A DNA stretch of 64,000 nt from assembly GCF_008974245.1 (NCBI RefSeq), contig NZ_BBZI01000016.1, positions 25,290 through 89,289 of the forward strand, read 5' to 3'. The translations under genes were made by a program, and so were the position numbers. Below the pieces are notes generated by a model. It had not been told where the DNA came from and did no database searches. It worked only from the letters and a program-made list of their open reading frames with translations. The number at the start of each line of letters is the position of its first letter. Position 1 is the first letter of the stretch. Shown here piece by piece: positions 1-8,684 of this stretch. This DNA is from Streptomyces abyssomicinicus (GTDB lineage Bacteria > Actinomycetota > Actinomycetes > Streptomycetales > Streptomycetaceae).

Positions 1-914
1 TGGTCAACAACCTGGACTGGACCGCCGGCCTGTCGGCGATCGAGTTCCTGCGGGACGTCGGCAAGCACTTCCGCGTCAACAAGATGCTGACCAAGGACTC
101 GGTGGCCCGCCGCCTGGAGTCGCAGGAGGGCATCAGCTACACGGAGTTCAGCTACCAGCTGCTCCAGGGCATGGACTTCCTGGAGCTGTACCGCCGCCAC
201 GGCTGCGTCCTCCAGCAGGGCGGCAGCGACCAGTGGGGCAACCTCACGGCGGGCATGGACCTGATCCACCGCCTGGAGCCCGAGGCCCACGTCCACTGCG
301 TGGCCACGCCGCTGATGGTGAAGGCCGACGGCACCAAGTTCGGCAAGACCGAGGGCGGTGCCGTCTGGCTGGACCCGGAGATGACCACGCCGTACGCGTT
401 CTACCAGTTCTGGCTGAACACGGACGACCGCGACATCGTCCGGTACCAGCGCATCCTCTCCTTCCGCTCCCGCGAGGAGCTGGAGGAGCTGGAGCGGCAG
501 ACCGAGGAGCGCCCGCAGGCGCGCGCCGCCCAGCGCGCGCTGGCCGAGGAGCTGACCACCCTGGTGCACGGCGCGGACCAGACCGCCGCCGTGATCAACG
601 CCTCCCGGGCGCTGTTCGGCCAGGGCGAGCTGGCGGAGCTGGACGACCGGACGCTGGCCGCGGCGCTCTCCGAGGTCCCGCACGTCCGGGTCGCCGAGCT
701 CGGCCCGGTGGTGGACCTGTTCGCCGAGGTCGGCCTGGTGGCCAGCAAGTCGGCGGCCCGCCGCACCGTGAAGGAGGGCGGCGCCTACGTGAACAACGTC
801 AAGGTGACCGCCGAGGACGCCGTGCCGGCCCGTGAGGACCTGCTGCACGGCCGCTGGCTGGTGCTGCGCCGCGGCAAGAAGAACCTGGCGGCGGTCGAGG
901 TCACCGGGGCGTGA
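1..914 (+). CDS. tyrS: Tyrosyl-tRNA synthetase, 5'-truncated by the window edge
   Basis: This enzyme charges tRNA-Tyr with tyrosine in the cytoplasm. The reading frame is open from base 3, so the N-terminal part with the HIGH motif lies outside the window. What remains shows the tyrosine-site segment GGSDQWGN, the KMSKS-type loop as KFGKT, an alpha-helical anticodon-binding part and a C-terminal S4 RNA-binding domain (SKSAARRTVKEGGAYVNN). This order is that of bacterial class I TyrRS. A strong terminator follows 28 bases after the stop, so the gene ends its transcript here. The identification is very secure; only the start cannot be seen. Confidence 0.97.
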   Translation, partial: VNNLDWTAGLSAIEFLRDVGKHFRVNKMLTKDSVARRLESQEGISYTEFSYQLLQGMDFLELYRRHGCVLQQGGSDQWGNLTAGMDLIHRLEPEAHVHCVATPLMVKADGTKFGKTEGGAVWLDPEMTTPYAFYQFWLNTDDRDIVRYQRILSFRSREELEELERQTEERPQARAAQRALAEELTTLVHGADQTAAVINASRALFGQGELAELDDRTLAAALSEVPHVRVAELGPVVDLFAEVGLVASKSAARRTVKEGGAYVNNVKVTAEDAVPAREDLLHGRWLVLRRGKKNLAAVEVTGA

Positions 915-942
915 CGCGCACCGGACCCTGACGACGTCCTGA

Positions 943-987
943 CGGCGGCGGGCCGGGGGAGACACCGTCTCCCCCGGCCCGCCGCCG
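943..987 (+). terminator. Intrinsic terminator after tyrS
   Basis: A perfect 21-bp GC-rich stem (943-963 with 967-987) closes a 3-base loop. No U-tract follows, as is usual in Streptomyces. It lies between tyrS and the convergent small membrane protein gene and could stop both transcripts. Confidence 0.85.
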
Positions 988-1052
988 TCGTCGGTGGTGG
1001 TCGGCTCGGATCGGCTCAGGTCAGGTCAGGTCAGGTCGGGGGTGGGATCGGG

Positions 1053-1346
1053 TCAGGCGATGGTTCGTGTCGAGGTCCCCCGCCTCTTGGACATGATGGC
1101 GTTCCAGGCGGCGGCCCCGAGGGCCACCAGGGCGATCGCAGCGACCAGCTGCAGCGCGTGCCGGCCCCAGTCGATGCCTGGCGTCGCGTCGATGCCGATG
1201 CCGCGTGCGATCGCGTTGCCCGCGATCGCGCCGCCGATGCCGAGCAGCGTCGTCAGCCACAACGGGATGTTCTGCTTGCCCGGCAGGATCGCCTTGGCCA
1301 GCAGGCCGAGCACGAATCCGACAATGATCGCCCACAACCAGCCCAT
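1053..1346 (-). CDS. GlsB/YeaQ/YmgE-family small membrane protein
   Basis: The 97-residue protein has three hydrophobic segments: residues 2-20, 28-50 with the glycine-rich stretch GIGGAIAGN, and 65-85. Such a Gly-rich three-helix protein is typical of the transglycosylase-associated GlsB/YeaQ/YmgE family, which is linked to general stress but has no known enzymatic reaction. The ATG start at 1346 has the strong ribosome binding site GAGGAGG six bases upstream, so the longer open frame to 1598 is not used. A basic tail (SKRRGTSTRT) should face the cytoplasm. It is monocistronic and converges on tyrS. Confidence 0.85.
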   Translation of the reverse strand: MGWLWAIIVGFVLGLLAKAILPGKQNIPLWLTTLLGIGGAIAGNAIARGIGIDATPGIDWGRHALQLVAAIALVALGAAAWNAIMSKRRGTSTRTIA

Positions 1347-1548
1347 GGCTGCCTCCTCGTACGGATCGACGTGAGCAGTACGCCCAGTGTCCGCCCGCAC
1401 CCCGCACGGCGCATGTCGGACAAGTCCGTACGCGGGACGGCGCAACCGGTACGCCCTCCCGGTGGCCCCCCGGCCTCCTCGCCGGGCGGGGCCGGGCGTA
1501 CCGTTGTACGTGCCGGTTCGGACCGATGCTGGTGGATGGTGGAATGTG

Positions 1549-1992
1549 ATGCGGAAGCTACGGCGGAACGGCTCGACGGGCCAGGTCTTCCGGATCACCG
1601 GCGCCCGGCAGAGCCTCGCGGACGACGTGGGCGGACGGCAGCGGCGCTATGTGATCTCCATGCTGGTCCGCACCCTCTCGGTGATCCTGGCGGCCTCGCT
1701 GTGGAACGTGCAGCGTCCGGTGGCCGTGGTGGCGCTGGTGCTGGGCGCCCTGCTCCCCTACGTGGCGGTGGTGATCGCCAACGCCGGACGGGAGAACGCT
1801 CCCTCGCTCCCGTCGACCTTCCTGTCCACCCCGGCCCGGCCGATGATCGCGCCGCCGCGCGCGGACGGGGTCGCGGAGCCGTGGGAGCGGCCCGTGGGGG
1901 AACCGGTGGAGGAACCCGTGGAAGGACGCGTGGAGGAACGCGTGGAGGAACCCGCGGCGAAGGTGCGGCCGGGGTCCGGCGACCGGGGGTGA
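1549..1992 (+). CDS. DUF3099-type membrane protein with acidic repeat tail
   Basis: This is a 147-residue protein of unknown function. Residues 25-65 (LADDVGGRQRRYVISMLVRT, then two hydrophobic helices) match the actinobacterial DUF3099 family, a two-helix inner-membrane protein. The C-terminal third is low-complexity, with repeated EPVEE/ERVEE units encoded by 12-15-base imperfect tandem repeats at about 1890-1955. I chose ATG 1549 because the conserved part begins there; the upstream frame to 1387 reads as Arg/Pro-rich noise. A GTG at 1546 is an alternative start. Confidence 0.75.
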   Translation: MRKLRRNGSTGQVFRITGARQSLADDVGGRQRRYVISMLVRTLSVILAASLWNVQRPVAVVALVLGALLPYVAVVIANAGRENAPSLPSTFLSTPARPMIAPPRADGVAEPWERPVGEPVEEPVEGRVEERVEEPAAKVRPGSGDRG

Positions 1993-2108
1993 CCGGCCGG
2001 CGGAGGCGGGGCTTCCACCTGCCGGTACTGCCGAACCCGTCCCCTCGGACCGGCCTCGCGTGACATACTTTCCAAGCGCTCCGCATCCCCCGTTCGGAGC
2101 GAAGGACC

Positions 2109-2144
2109 GACGCCGGGCAGCTCCCCCCGTGGCTGCCCGGCGTC
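2109..2144 (+). terminator. GC hairpin between DUF3099 gene and small CDS
   Basis: A perfect 13-bp stem (2109-2121 with 2132-2144) closes a 10-base loop. It ends just before an in-frame ATG at 2149, which argues against that ATG as a start. It is most simply the terminator of the DUF3099 transcript, but it could also act as an attenuator for the next gene. Confidence 0.6.
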
Positions 2145-2178
2145 TTCCATGACCGTTCGTTCTTCCCTGCGAGAGACC

Positions 2179-2388
2179 GTGAGCGACGAGACCGCCGTCT
2201 GTTCGGCCAAGGGCTGCCGTGAACCCGCGCTGTGGGTGCTGGCCTGGAACAATCCCAAGGTGCACACCCCCGAGCGCCGCAAGACCTGGGTGGCCTGCGA
2301 GGAGCACCGGGAGCACCTGTCGCAGTTCCTGGGGGTCCGCGGGTTCCTGAAGGACGTCGTGGCGCTCCCGGAGTGGACCGGGAGCTAG
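2179..2388 (+). CDS. Small conserved protein with Cys/His pairs, function unknown
   Basis: The predicted 69-residue soluble protein begins VSDETAVCSAKGCREPALW and carries a CxxxxC pair followed by a C-E-x-H-x-x-H group (VACEEHREH). This pattern is compatible with one structural zinc site. The frame also has an ATG at 2149, but that codon abuts a strong hairpin, so the GTG at 2179 is preferred. The stop lies only 9 bases from the end of moaA on the other strand. I do not recognise a function; the coding call rests on codon bias and the ordered Cys/His pattern. Confidence 0.65.
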   Translation: MSDETAVCSAKGCREPALWVLAWNNPKVHTPERRKTWVACEEHREHLSQFLGVRGFLKDVVALPEWTGS

Positions 2389-2397
2389 CCCGCCCCG

Positions 2398-3390
2398 CTA
2401 GCCGCCGATCGCCGACATCGGGCGGGCCGGCTGGAGGAACGTGGGGTCGTCCAGGCCGGAGCCGGCCTTCTTGCCCCACATCGCGGTCCGCCAGATCCGG
2501 GCGATCTCCTCGTCCGGCGCCCCGGAGCGCAGCGCGCCGCGCAGGTCGGTCTCCTCGGTGGCGAACAGGCAGGTGCGCACCTGGCCGTCGGCGGTGAGCC
2601 GGGTGCGGTCGCAGGCCGCGCAGAACGGCCGGGTGACGGAGGCGATGACGCCGACCCGGTGCGGGCCGCCGTCGACCAGCCAGCGCTCGGCGGGGGCGGA
2701 ACCGCGGGCCGTGTCGCCCTCGGGGGTGAGCGCGAAGCGGGTGCGCAGCGAAGTGAGGATGTCCCCGGCGGTGACCATGCCGTCGCGCTTCCAGCCGTGC
2801 TGGGCGTCCAGCGGCATCTGCTCGATGAACCGGAGCTCGTAGTCGTTCTCCACTGCCCAGGCCAGCAGGTCGGGTGCCTCGTCCTCGTTGAAGCCGGGCA
2901 TCAGGACGGCGTTGACCTTGACCGGGGTGAGTCCGGCGTCGCGGGCGGCGGCGAGCCCTGCGAGGACGTCGTGGTGCCGGTCGCGGCGGGTGAGGGCCTT
3001 GAAGACCTCGGGGCGCAGGGTGTCCAGGGAGACGTTCACCCGGTCGAGCCCGGCCTCCTTGAGGGCGGGGGCGATCCGGCCGAGGCCGATGCCGTTGGTG
3101 GTGAGGGACATCTCGGGACGGGGGTCCAGCTCGGCGACGCGCTGCACGATGCCGGTCAGGCCGGGGCGCAGCAGCGGTTCGCCGCCGGTGAAGCGGACCT
3201 CGTCGACGCCGAGCGTGGTGACGGCGACGCGGATCAGACGGACGATCTCGTCGTCGGTGAGCAGGTCCGGCTTGGCCAGCCACTGGAGGCCTTCCTCGGG
3301 CATGCAGTAGGTGCAGCGCAGGTTGCACCGGTCGGTCAGCGAGACCCGCAGATCGGTGGCCACCCGGCCGTAGGTGTCGACGAGCTTCAC
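2398..3390 (-). CDS. moaA: GTP 3',8-cyclase MoaA (molybdenum cofactor biosynthesis)
   Basis: MoaA is a radical-SAM enzyme that converts GTP to 3',8-cyclo-7,8-dihydro-GTP, the first step of molybdopterin synthesis. The 330-residue protein has the N-terminal SAM-cluster motif CNLRCTYC (Cys22, Cys26, Cys29), the SAM-binding FTGGEPLLR, a second 4Fe-4S site near the C-terminus (Cys257, Cys260, Cys274) and the C-terminal Gly-Gly needed for activity. The GTG start at 3390 has a GGGAGGGG ribosome binding site; the longer upstream frame lacks family similarity. No other moa gene is adjacent. Confidence 0.97.
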   Translation of the reverse strand: MKLVDTYGRVATDLRVSLTDRCNLRCTYCMPEEGLQWLAKPDLLTDDEIVRLIRVAVTTLGVDEVRFTGGEPLLRPGLTGIVQRVAELDPRPEMSLTTNGIGLGRIAPALKEAGLDRVNVSLDTLRPEVFKALTRRDRHHDVLAGLAAARDAGLTPVKVNAVLMPGFNEDEAPDLLAWAVENDYELRFIEQMPLDAQHGWKRDGMVTAGDILTSLRTRFALTPEGDTARGSAPAERWLVDGGPHRVGVIASVTRPFCAACDRTRLTADGQVRTCLFATEETDLRGALRSGAPDEEIARIWRTAMWGKKAGSGLDDPTFLQPARPMSAIGG

Positions 3391-3494
3391 CAGGGCCCCT
3401 CCCTCGCAGTCGAGTACCGCGGCCGGAATGCCGCGGTCGGGCACCGCGGTCCGCTGCCGCGGTCGAGTGCCCGCAGCCTTGAGCGTACGTGACG

Positions 3495-3543
3495 GCCGCG
3501 GCCGCGCCGCCCCGGACTTCCCCGGGGTCGGCGCGGCCGCGGC
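3495..3543 (-). terminator. Terminator after the acetate-type symporter gene
   Basis: A GC-rich hairpin of about 20 bp with one bulge (3495-3515 with 3522-3543) lies just past the symporter stop codon and upstream of moaA. Both genes are on the minus strand, so it separates their transcripts. Confidence 0.75.
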
Positions 3544-3560
3544 GTGCCGTCGGGCGGCGG

Positions 3561-5183
3561 TCAGTGCGCTCCGGTGCCGGTGAGCGAACGGACCTCCAGC
3601 TCCGCGTACTTGCCCTTGTCGGGCTCCTCCTTGGAGAGGATGGTGCCCAGCCAGCCGAGAAGGAAGCCGACCGGGATCGAGATGATGCCGGGGTTGGACA
3701 GCGGGAACCAGTGGAAGTCGACGTCCGGGAACATCGCGGTGGGTGCGCCGGAGACGACCGGCGAGAACAGCACCAGGCCGACGGCGGCGATCAGTCCGCC
3801 GTAGATGGACCACAGCGCGCCCTGGGTGGTGAACCGCTTCCAGAAGAGGCTGTAGAGGATCGTCGGCAGGTTGGCGGAGGCGGCGACCGCGAACGCCAGG
3901 GCGACGAGACCGGCGACGTTGAGGTCGCGGGCGAGGGCGCCGAGGCCGATCGACACGATGCCGATGAACACGGTCGACCAGCGGGCCGCCTTCATCTCCT
4001 GCTTCTCGGTGGCCTGGCCCCGCTTGATGACGTTCGCGTAGATGTCGTGGGCGAACGAGGAGGACGAGGCCAGGGTGAGGCCGGCGACCACGGCGAGGAT
4101 GGTGGCGAAGGCGACCGCGGAGATCGAGGCCAGCAGGATCGCGCCCCAGGTGGAGTCGACGCCGCCCAGGTGCAGGGCGAGCAGCGGCGCGGCGGTGTTG
4201 CCGGCCGGGTTGGAGTCGGTGATCTCCTTGGGGCTCATCAGCGCGGCGGCGCCGAAGCCGAGGGCCAGGGTCATCAGGTAGAAGGCGCCGATGAGGCCGA
4301 TGGCCCAGAGGACCGACTTGCGGGCCGCCTGGGCGGTGGGAACCGTGTAGAAGCGGATCAGGATGTGCGGCAGGCCGGCGGTGCCGAGGACCAGGGCGAT
4401 GCCGAGGGAGATGAAGTCGATCTTGCTCATCTCGCTGATGCCGTACTTCAGGCCGGGCTCGAGGAAGGCGTCGCCCTTGCCGCTGTTGGCGGCGGCGGTG
4501 CCGAGCAGGTCGGAGATGTTGAAGTTGAACTTCAGCAGCACCAGGAAGGTCAGCAGCGCCGCGCCGAACATCAGCAGCACGGCCTTGACCATCTGGACCC
4601 AGGTGGTGCCCTTCATGCCGCCGATGGACACGTACATGATCATCAGCACGCCGACCAGGGCGACGATGAGGATCTTGCCGGCCTCGCTGGTGATGCCGAG
4701 GAGCAGGGAGACCAGGATGCCGGCGCCGGCCATCTGGGCGAGCAGGTAGAAGATCGAGACGACGATGGTGGAGACGCCGGCCGCGGTGCGGACCGGGCGC
4801 TGGCGCATCCGGTAGGCGAGCACGTCGCCCATGGTGTAGCGGCCGGAGTTGCGCAGCGGCTCGGCGACCAGCAGCAGGGCGATGAGCCAGGCCACCAGGA
4901 AGCCGATGGAGTAGAGGAAGCCGTCGTAACCGGAGAGCGCGATCGCGCCGGCGATGCCCAGGAAGGACGCGGCGGACATGTAGTCGCCGGAGATGGCGAG
5001 GCCGTTCTGGAATCCGGAGAACTGGCGGCCGCCGGCGTAGAAGTCGGCGGCGTCCTTGGTCTGGCGGCCGGCCCAGACGGTGATGCCCAGGGTCGCCAGG
5101 ACGAAGGCGGTGAAGAGGCTGATGATCAGTGTGCGGTGCTCACTGGCCTCGTTGGCCGCGAGGATCACGTAGTCGGTGCTCAC
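3561..5183 (-). CDS. actP: Cation/acetate-type sodium:solute symporter
   Basis: The 540-residue integral membrane protein of the SSS family has about 13 transmembrane helices, beginning with LIISLFTAFVLATLGITVW. It carries the family signatures FYAGGRQFSGFQNGLAISGDYMSA in the N-terminal third and GTAGLPHILIRFYTV in the middle. Relatives such as ActP take up acetate and other short monocarboxylates with Na+. The GTG start overlaps the stop of the DUF485 gene (GTGA), so the two are translationally coupled, as in the yjcH-actP pair of other bacteria. Substrate is inferred from family and neighbour. Confidence 0.88.
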   Translation of the reverse strand: MSTDYVILAANEASEHRTLIISLFTAFVLATLGITVWAGRQTKDAADFYAGGRQFSGFQNGLAISGDYMSAASFLGIAGAIALSGYDGFLYSIGFLVAWLIALLLVAEPLRNSGRYTMGDVLAYRMRQRPVRTAAGVSTIVVSIFYLLAQMAGAGILVSLLLGITSEAGKILIVALVGVLMIMYVSIGGMKGTTWVQMVKAVLLMFGAALLTFLVLLKFNFNISDLLGTAAANSGKGDAFLEPGLKYGISEMSKIDFISLGIALVLGTAGLPHILIRFYTVPTAQAARKSVLWAIGLIGAFYLMTLALGFGAAALMSPKEITDSNPAGNTAAPLLALHLGGVDSTWGAILLASISAVAFATILAVVAGLTLASSSSFAHDIYANVIKRGQATEKQEMKAARWSTVFIGIVSIGLGALARDLNVAGLVALAFAVAASANLPTILYSLFWKRFTTQGALWSIYGGLIAAVGLVLFSPVVSGAPTAMFPDVDFHWFPLSNPGIISIPVGFLLGWLGTILSKEEPDKGKYAELEVRSLTGTGAH

Positions 5184-5533
5184 GCGCCGCCCTCCATCCG
5201 GGTCTTGATGGCTTCCGCCTTCGGGTCGAGCTTGGCCGCGGCGGTGCGGGCGTACCACCAGGCGATGAGGAAGGTGCTGACGAACTGCAGGACACCGAGG
5301 ACGAGGGCGACGTTGATGTTGCCGACGACCTTGGCGCCCATGAAGCCGCCCGCGTAGCTGGAGAGCAGGACGTACAGCAGGTACCAGGTTATGAAGGCGA
5401 TGGTCAGCGGGAAGGCGAACGAGCGGTAGGAGCGGCGTAGTTCGCCGAATTCCTCGCTCTCTTGCACCTGGGCGTACTCCTCGGTGGACGGCACCCGCGT
5501 GTGCGGTGTCTCGAGGGGCGGTGAGTCTGCCAC
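5180..5533 (-). CDS. DUF485 (YjcH-like) membrane partner of the symporter
   Basis: The 117-residue protein has an N-terminal soluble part and two membrane helices (residues about 46-68 and 82-105). The segment RSYRSFAFPLTIAFITWYLL is typical of DUF485, which almost always precedes an acetate-type symporter. I chose GTG 5533 because it has a near-ideal GAGGAG ribosome binding site; an in-frame ATG at 5572 has none. The first gene of a two-gene operon, it is preceded by a CRP-like palindrome. Confidence 0.85.
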   Translation of the reverse strand: MADSPPLETPHTRVPSTEEYAQVQESEEFGELRRSYRSFAFPLTIAFITWYLLYVLLSSYAGGFMGAKVVGNINVALVLGVLQFVSTFLIAWWYARTAAAKLDPKAEAIKTRMEGGA

Positions 5534-5589
5534 GGAGTCTCCTCGTACAACGGAATCGGTCGGTACGGACATAGGAAAATCAGCCTGCT

Positions 5590-5605
5590 TGTGATGTGGA
5601 TCACT
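5590..5605. promoter_or_regulatory. CRP-like operator upstream of the DUF485/symporter operon
   Basis: The 16-base site TGTGATGTGGATCACT contains perfect GTGAT/ATCAC arms with a 4-base centre, matching the CRP/FNR-family half-site pattern. It lies 57-72 bases upstream of the DUF485 start. Acetate uptake genes are CRP-controlled in enteric bacteria; control here is inference. Confidence 0.55.
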
Positions 5606-5708
5606 CGACAAGGTCGAGATGCTAGGGCCCCGGAACGTGATCCGACAGGGGGTCGCGGCTCTTCGCCCCTTGTCCGCCTTCACGGAGCGGAAGCGGGACC
5701 GGTTCAAC

Positions 5709-5731
5709 CGATTACCGATGTTCGGTAATCG
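5709..5731. promoter_or_regulatory. Perfect 9-bp inverted repeat, unassigned operator
   Basis: CGATTACCG and CGGTAATCG form perfect arms around the 5-base spacer ATGTT in the 324-base gap between the divergent symporter operon and the subtilase gene. The size and symmetry suit a dimeric repressor such as a TetR or GntR protein. The rest of the gap shows nothing else I can assign. Confidence 0.5.
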
Positions 5732-5857
5732 TTGCGGTAGGTCATTGCTGGCCAGCGACTTCGGGAGATAGCTTCCTCCCTGAACCATCCGTCATGTACC
5801 TGTCTGTGGCACAACTCTGCCCGGGCGGGCTTCGATTCAGGATGATGTGGAGACCCC

Positions 5858-7396
5858 ATGGCTCATCTGAGCTCAAGACGCCGGCTGGCCCTCGCGGTGC
5901 CGGTCGCGTTGTCGCTGACGGCGTCACTCGGCTTCCTGCCGGCCACCGCCGTGGCGGCCCCGACGTCCGACGTCACCGCCGCGGCCACCACGGCCGGCGA
6001 GACGATGTCCTACGTCGTCAACACCCGGACGGACCGTGGCACGGTCGCCTCGGTCAAGAAGGCGATAGCCAAGGCCGGTGGCTCGATCGTCACGTCGTAC
6101 GACAAGATCGGCGTGATCGTCGTCCACTCGGCCGACCCGTCCTTCGGCGCGAAGATCCGCACCGTGCGCGGCGTGCAGAGCGCCGGCGCCACCCGGACCG
6201 TGCCGTTCGTCCCGGCCGCCACCACCGACGTGGGCGCCGTGGACCGCCTGAGCGCGGCCGAGGCCTCCGAGATCGCCGAGGCGTCCGCCGAGGCGGGCCT
6301 GAGCGAGCCGCTCGAGGCCGACCAGTGGGACCTGCCGGCGATCGGCGCCGACAAGGCCGCCGCGATCAACCCCGGCAGCAAGAAGGTCACCGTCGCCGTG
6401 ATCGACACCGGCGTCGACGACACCCACCCGGACCTGGCGCCGTCCTTCTCGGCCTCGCAGTCCGCCGACTGCTCCACCGGCGTGGCCGACACCACCCCCG
6501 GCGCCTGGCGCCCGGTCGACGACGACCACTACCACGGCACTCACGTCGCCGGCTCGATCGCCGCCGCCCGCAACGGCGTCGGCATCGCCGGCGTCGCGCC
6601 CGGCGTGAAGGTCTCGGGCATCACCGTCGCCCAGCCGGACGAGAACCAGCTGTTCTTCACGGAGGCCATCGTCTGTGCCTTCGTCTTCGCCGCCGACAGC
6701 GGCGTCGAGGTCACGAACAACAGCTATTACATCGACCCGTGGGAGTACAACTGCCCCGACGACCCGGACCAGAAGGCCCTTCTGGACGCGGTCACCCGGG
6801 CCAAGAAGTACGCCGAGTCCAAGGGCACCCTGCACGTCGCCTCGGCCGGCAACTCCTACAACGACCTCGACGGGGACGCCATCCTCGACGAGGGCAGCCC
6901 GGACGACGGCACCCCGGTCACGCGGACCATCGACCCGCACGTGTGCCTCGACATGCCGGCCCAGCTGGACGGCGTGGTGACCGTCTCCGCCACCGGCTAC
7001 TTCAACGGCAAGTCGTACTACTCGAACTACGGCAAGGGCGTCATCGACGTCGCCGCGCCGGGTGGCGACGCGCGCCAGATCCCGACGGGCACCCCGTCGC
7101 AGAACGGCCGCATCCTCTCCACCATGCCGAGCGGCGGCTACGCCTGGCTCCAGGGCACCTCGATGGCCGCCCCGCACGTCGCCGGCGTGGCCGCCCTCAT
7201 CAAGTCGACGCACCCGCACGCCACTCCGGGCGCGCTGGCGGCGATGCTGAAGGCGCAGGCGACCAAGTTCGACTGCCCCGAGACGTACGACTACAACAAC
7301 GACGGCGTCGAGGACGCGATCTGCGTCGGCGGCCCGCGCCAGAACGGCTTCTACGGCGCCGGCATCGTCGACGCCCTGAAGGCCGTCACCAAGTAG
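5858..7396 (+). CDS. Secreted S8 (subtilisin-family) serine peptidase
   Basis: The 512-residue preproprotease has a signal peptide (basic SSRRR, hydrophobic core, cleavage near AVAA at 31-34), a propeptide of about 120 residues with an inhibitor-I9-like fold, and a peptidase domain. The catalytic triad is Asp183 in AVIDTG, His226 in HGTHVAGS and Ser435 in GTSMAAPHVAG, with oxyanion Asn332 in ASAGNS. Five Cys in the mature part suggest disulfides suited to export. The ATG at 5858 precedes the typical signal peptide. It is monocistronic with its own terminator. Substrate is unknown. Confidence 0.95.
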   Translation: MAHLSSRRRLALAVPVALSLTASLGFLPATAVAAPTSDVTAAATTAGETMSYVVNTRTDRGTVASVKKAIAKAGGSIVTSYDKIGVIVVHSADPSFGAKIRTVRGVQSAGATRTVPFVPAATTDVGAVDRLSAAEASEIAEASAEAGLSEPLEADQWDLPAIGADKAAAINPGSKKVTVAVIDTGVDDTHPDLAPSFSASQSADCSTGVADTTPGAWRPVDDDHYHGTHVAGSIAAARNGVGIAGVAPGVKVSGITVAQPDENQLFFTEAIVCAFVFAADSGVEVTNNSYYIDPWEYNCPDDPDQKALLDAVTRAKKYAESKGTLHVASAGNSYNDLDGDAILDEGSPDDGTPVTRTIDPHVCLDMPAQLDGVVTVSATGYFNGKSYYSNYGKGVIDVAAPGGDARQIPTGTPSQNGRILSTMPSGGYAWLQGTSMAAPHVAGVAALIKSTHPHATPGALAAMLKAQATKFDCPETYDYNNDGVEDAICVGGPRQNGFYGAGIVDALKAVTK

Positions 7397-7427
7397 CACC
7401 CCGTCGCACGCACCACCGCGGCACCGG

Positions 7428-7457
7428 CGTCCGCCCGGCCCTTGGGCCGGGCGGACG
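7428..7457 (+). terminator. Terminator after the subtilase gene
   Basis: A perfect 13-bp stem (7428-7440 with 7445-7457) closes the loop CTTG, 32 bases after the stop codon. Confidence 0.85.
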
Positions 7458-7661
7458 TCGTTCCGTCTCCCACCCGGGAGCACCCGCCGTGAGGCCGTCC
7501 CCCGGAGGGCGCCCTACGGAGAGCATCCCCGAACGGCACCCAGGAGGGCGTCCTCCGGAAGGCGCCCGCCCGACCTGCCCCTCCCGCGCGGGACGGAACG
7601 CGGTCCGCCACTTGCCGTGGCTCACTTGCCCGGATTCATCCCCTCCGGTGAAGATCGTCCC

Positions 7662-8684
7662 GTGACCGTGACGACGCCGACATCCGATCCCTCGGCAGCG
7701 GGTGACGGACCGGCACCCCGCGGAGCATCCGTCGGCCGGGCCGTCGCGCTGCTCGTCCTGGTGGCGGCCGGGGCGCTGGTCCCCCTCCTGGGGCCGTCCG
7801 CCGCGCTGCACGGCAGCGGTGAGGCCGCCGCGCCCGGCACGCCCGGGATCGGCCTGCTGCGGGCCGTGCTGTTCGCGGCGTTGTGCGTACCGCTGGGCGA
7901 GCTGTTCGTCGGCCGGGCGGCCCGGCGGCTGCGGCCCGGGGGCGCACGGCCGCCGGGCTGGTCGGCGGCGGCCGCGGGGGCCGGTTTCCTGGCCGCCCTG
8001 GGGCTCGCGCTGGTCGTCGCCGCCGGCAACCGGGTGCCGCGCGGCTGGGGCGACCTGGACCTCGGCGGGCTCCAGTCGCACCGGGAGGGGCTGCTGGCCC
8101 TGACGGAGGTCAACGCCTTCCTGGTCGCCGGGCTGCTGGCCCTCTCCCGCCGCCCCGCCGCCCAGGTGTGGCCGCTGGGCGCGGTGGTGGTGGCGGAGGC
8201 GCTGCGGGCCCACCCCGCCTGGGACTACCACGACCCGCGGACCGGCGCCGCGCTCACCGCCGTCCACGTCGCCTGCGGCGCGCTGTGGGCCGGGGGGCTG
8301 CTCCACGCGCTGCGCGTCCTGCGGCTCTGGCGCGCCGAGGCGCCCGCGGAGGCGGCCGCGCTGCTCGGCCGGTACGCCCGGGCCGCCGCGCTGCTGATGG
8401 CGGCGGTCACCGCCACCGGCGTGTGCAGCGCGCTGCGCCGGATGCCGCCGGGGACGGTGCTGGAACAGCTGGTGACCACCGCCTACGGGCGGACGCTGCT
8501 GGCCAAGGTGGTGCTGGTGGCCGCCGTGGCCGCGCTCGCGCTGTGGGCCAGGCTGCGGCTGCGCCGGGCCGCCGACCCGCTGTCCGCCTGCGTCCCGGCC
8601 CGGGCCGAGGTGGCCCTGCTCGGGCTGGTGGTGGCCGCCTCGGGCCTGCTCACGGCGTTGCCGGTGCCGATCCGCTGGCAGTGA
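7662..8684 (+). CDS. CopD-like polytopic membrane protein
   Basis: The 340-residue protein has a hydrophilic N-terminus and about eight transmembrane helices, arranged like the copper-resistance D family, which is associated with copper handling across the membrane. The C-terminal half contains the CopD-like segments HVACGALWAGGLLHALR and LLMAAVTATGVCSAL. I chose GTG 7662 because the membrane-proximal sequence begins there; a GTG at 7617 in the same frame is possible. No CopC or copper chaperone gene is adjacent, so the role in copper metabolism is uncertain. Its 3' end overlaps the convergent lysoplasmalogenase gene by 35 bases. Confidence 0.75.
   Translation: MTVTTPTSDPSAAGDGPAPRGASVGRAVALLVLVAAGALVPLLGPSAALHGSGEAAAPGTPGIGLLRAVLFAALCVPLGELFVGRAARRLRPGGARPPGWSAAAAGAGFLAALGLALVVAAGNRVPRGWGDLDLGGLQSHREGLLALTEVNAFLVAGLLALSRRPAAQVWPLGAVVVAEALRAHPAWDYHDPRTGAALTAVHVACGALWAGGLLHALRVLRLWRAEAPAEAAALLGRYARAAALLMAAVTATGVCSALRRMPPGTVLEQLVTTAYGRTLLAKVVLVAAVAALALWARLRLRRAADPLSACVPARAEVALLGLVVAASGLLTALPVPIRWQ

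Noticed and set aside
2149..2178. ATG 2149 as the start of the small Cys/His protein
   Set aside because: It lies immediately after a 13-bp hairpin that would cover its ribosome binding region; GTG 2179 is preferred.
3489..5357. A 622-codon plus-strand frame
   Set aside because: It is antisense to the symporter gene and has Gly/Asp/Glu-rich composition typical of a shadow frame.
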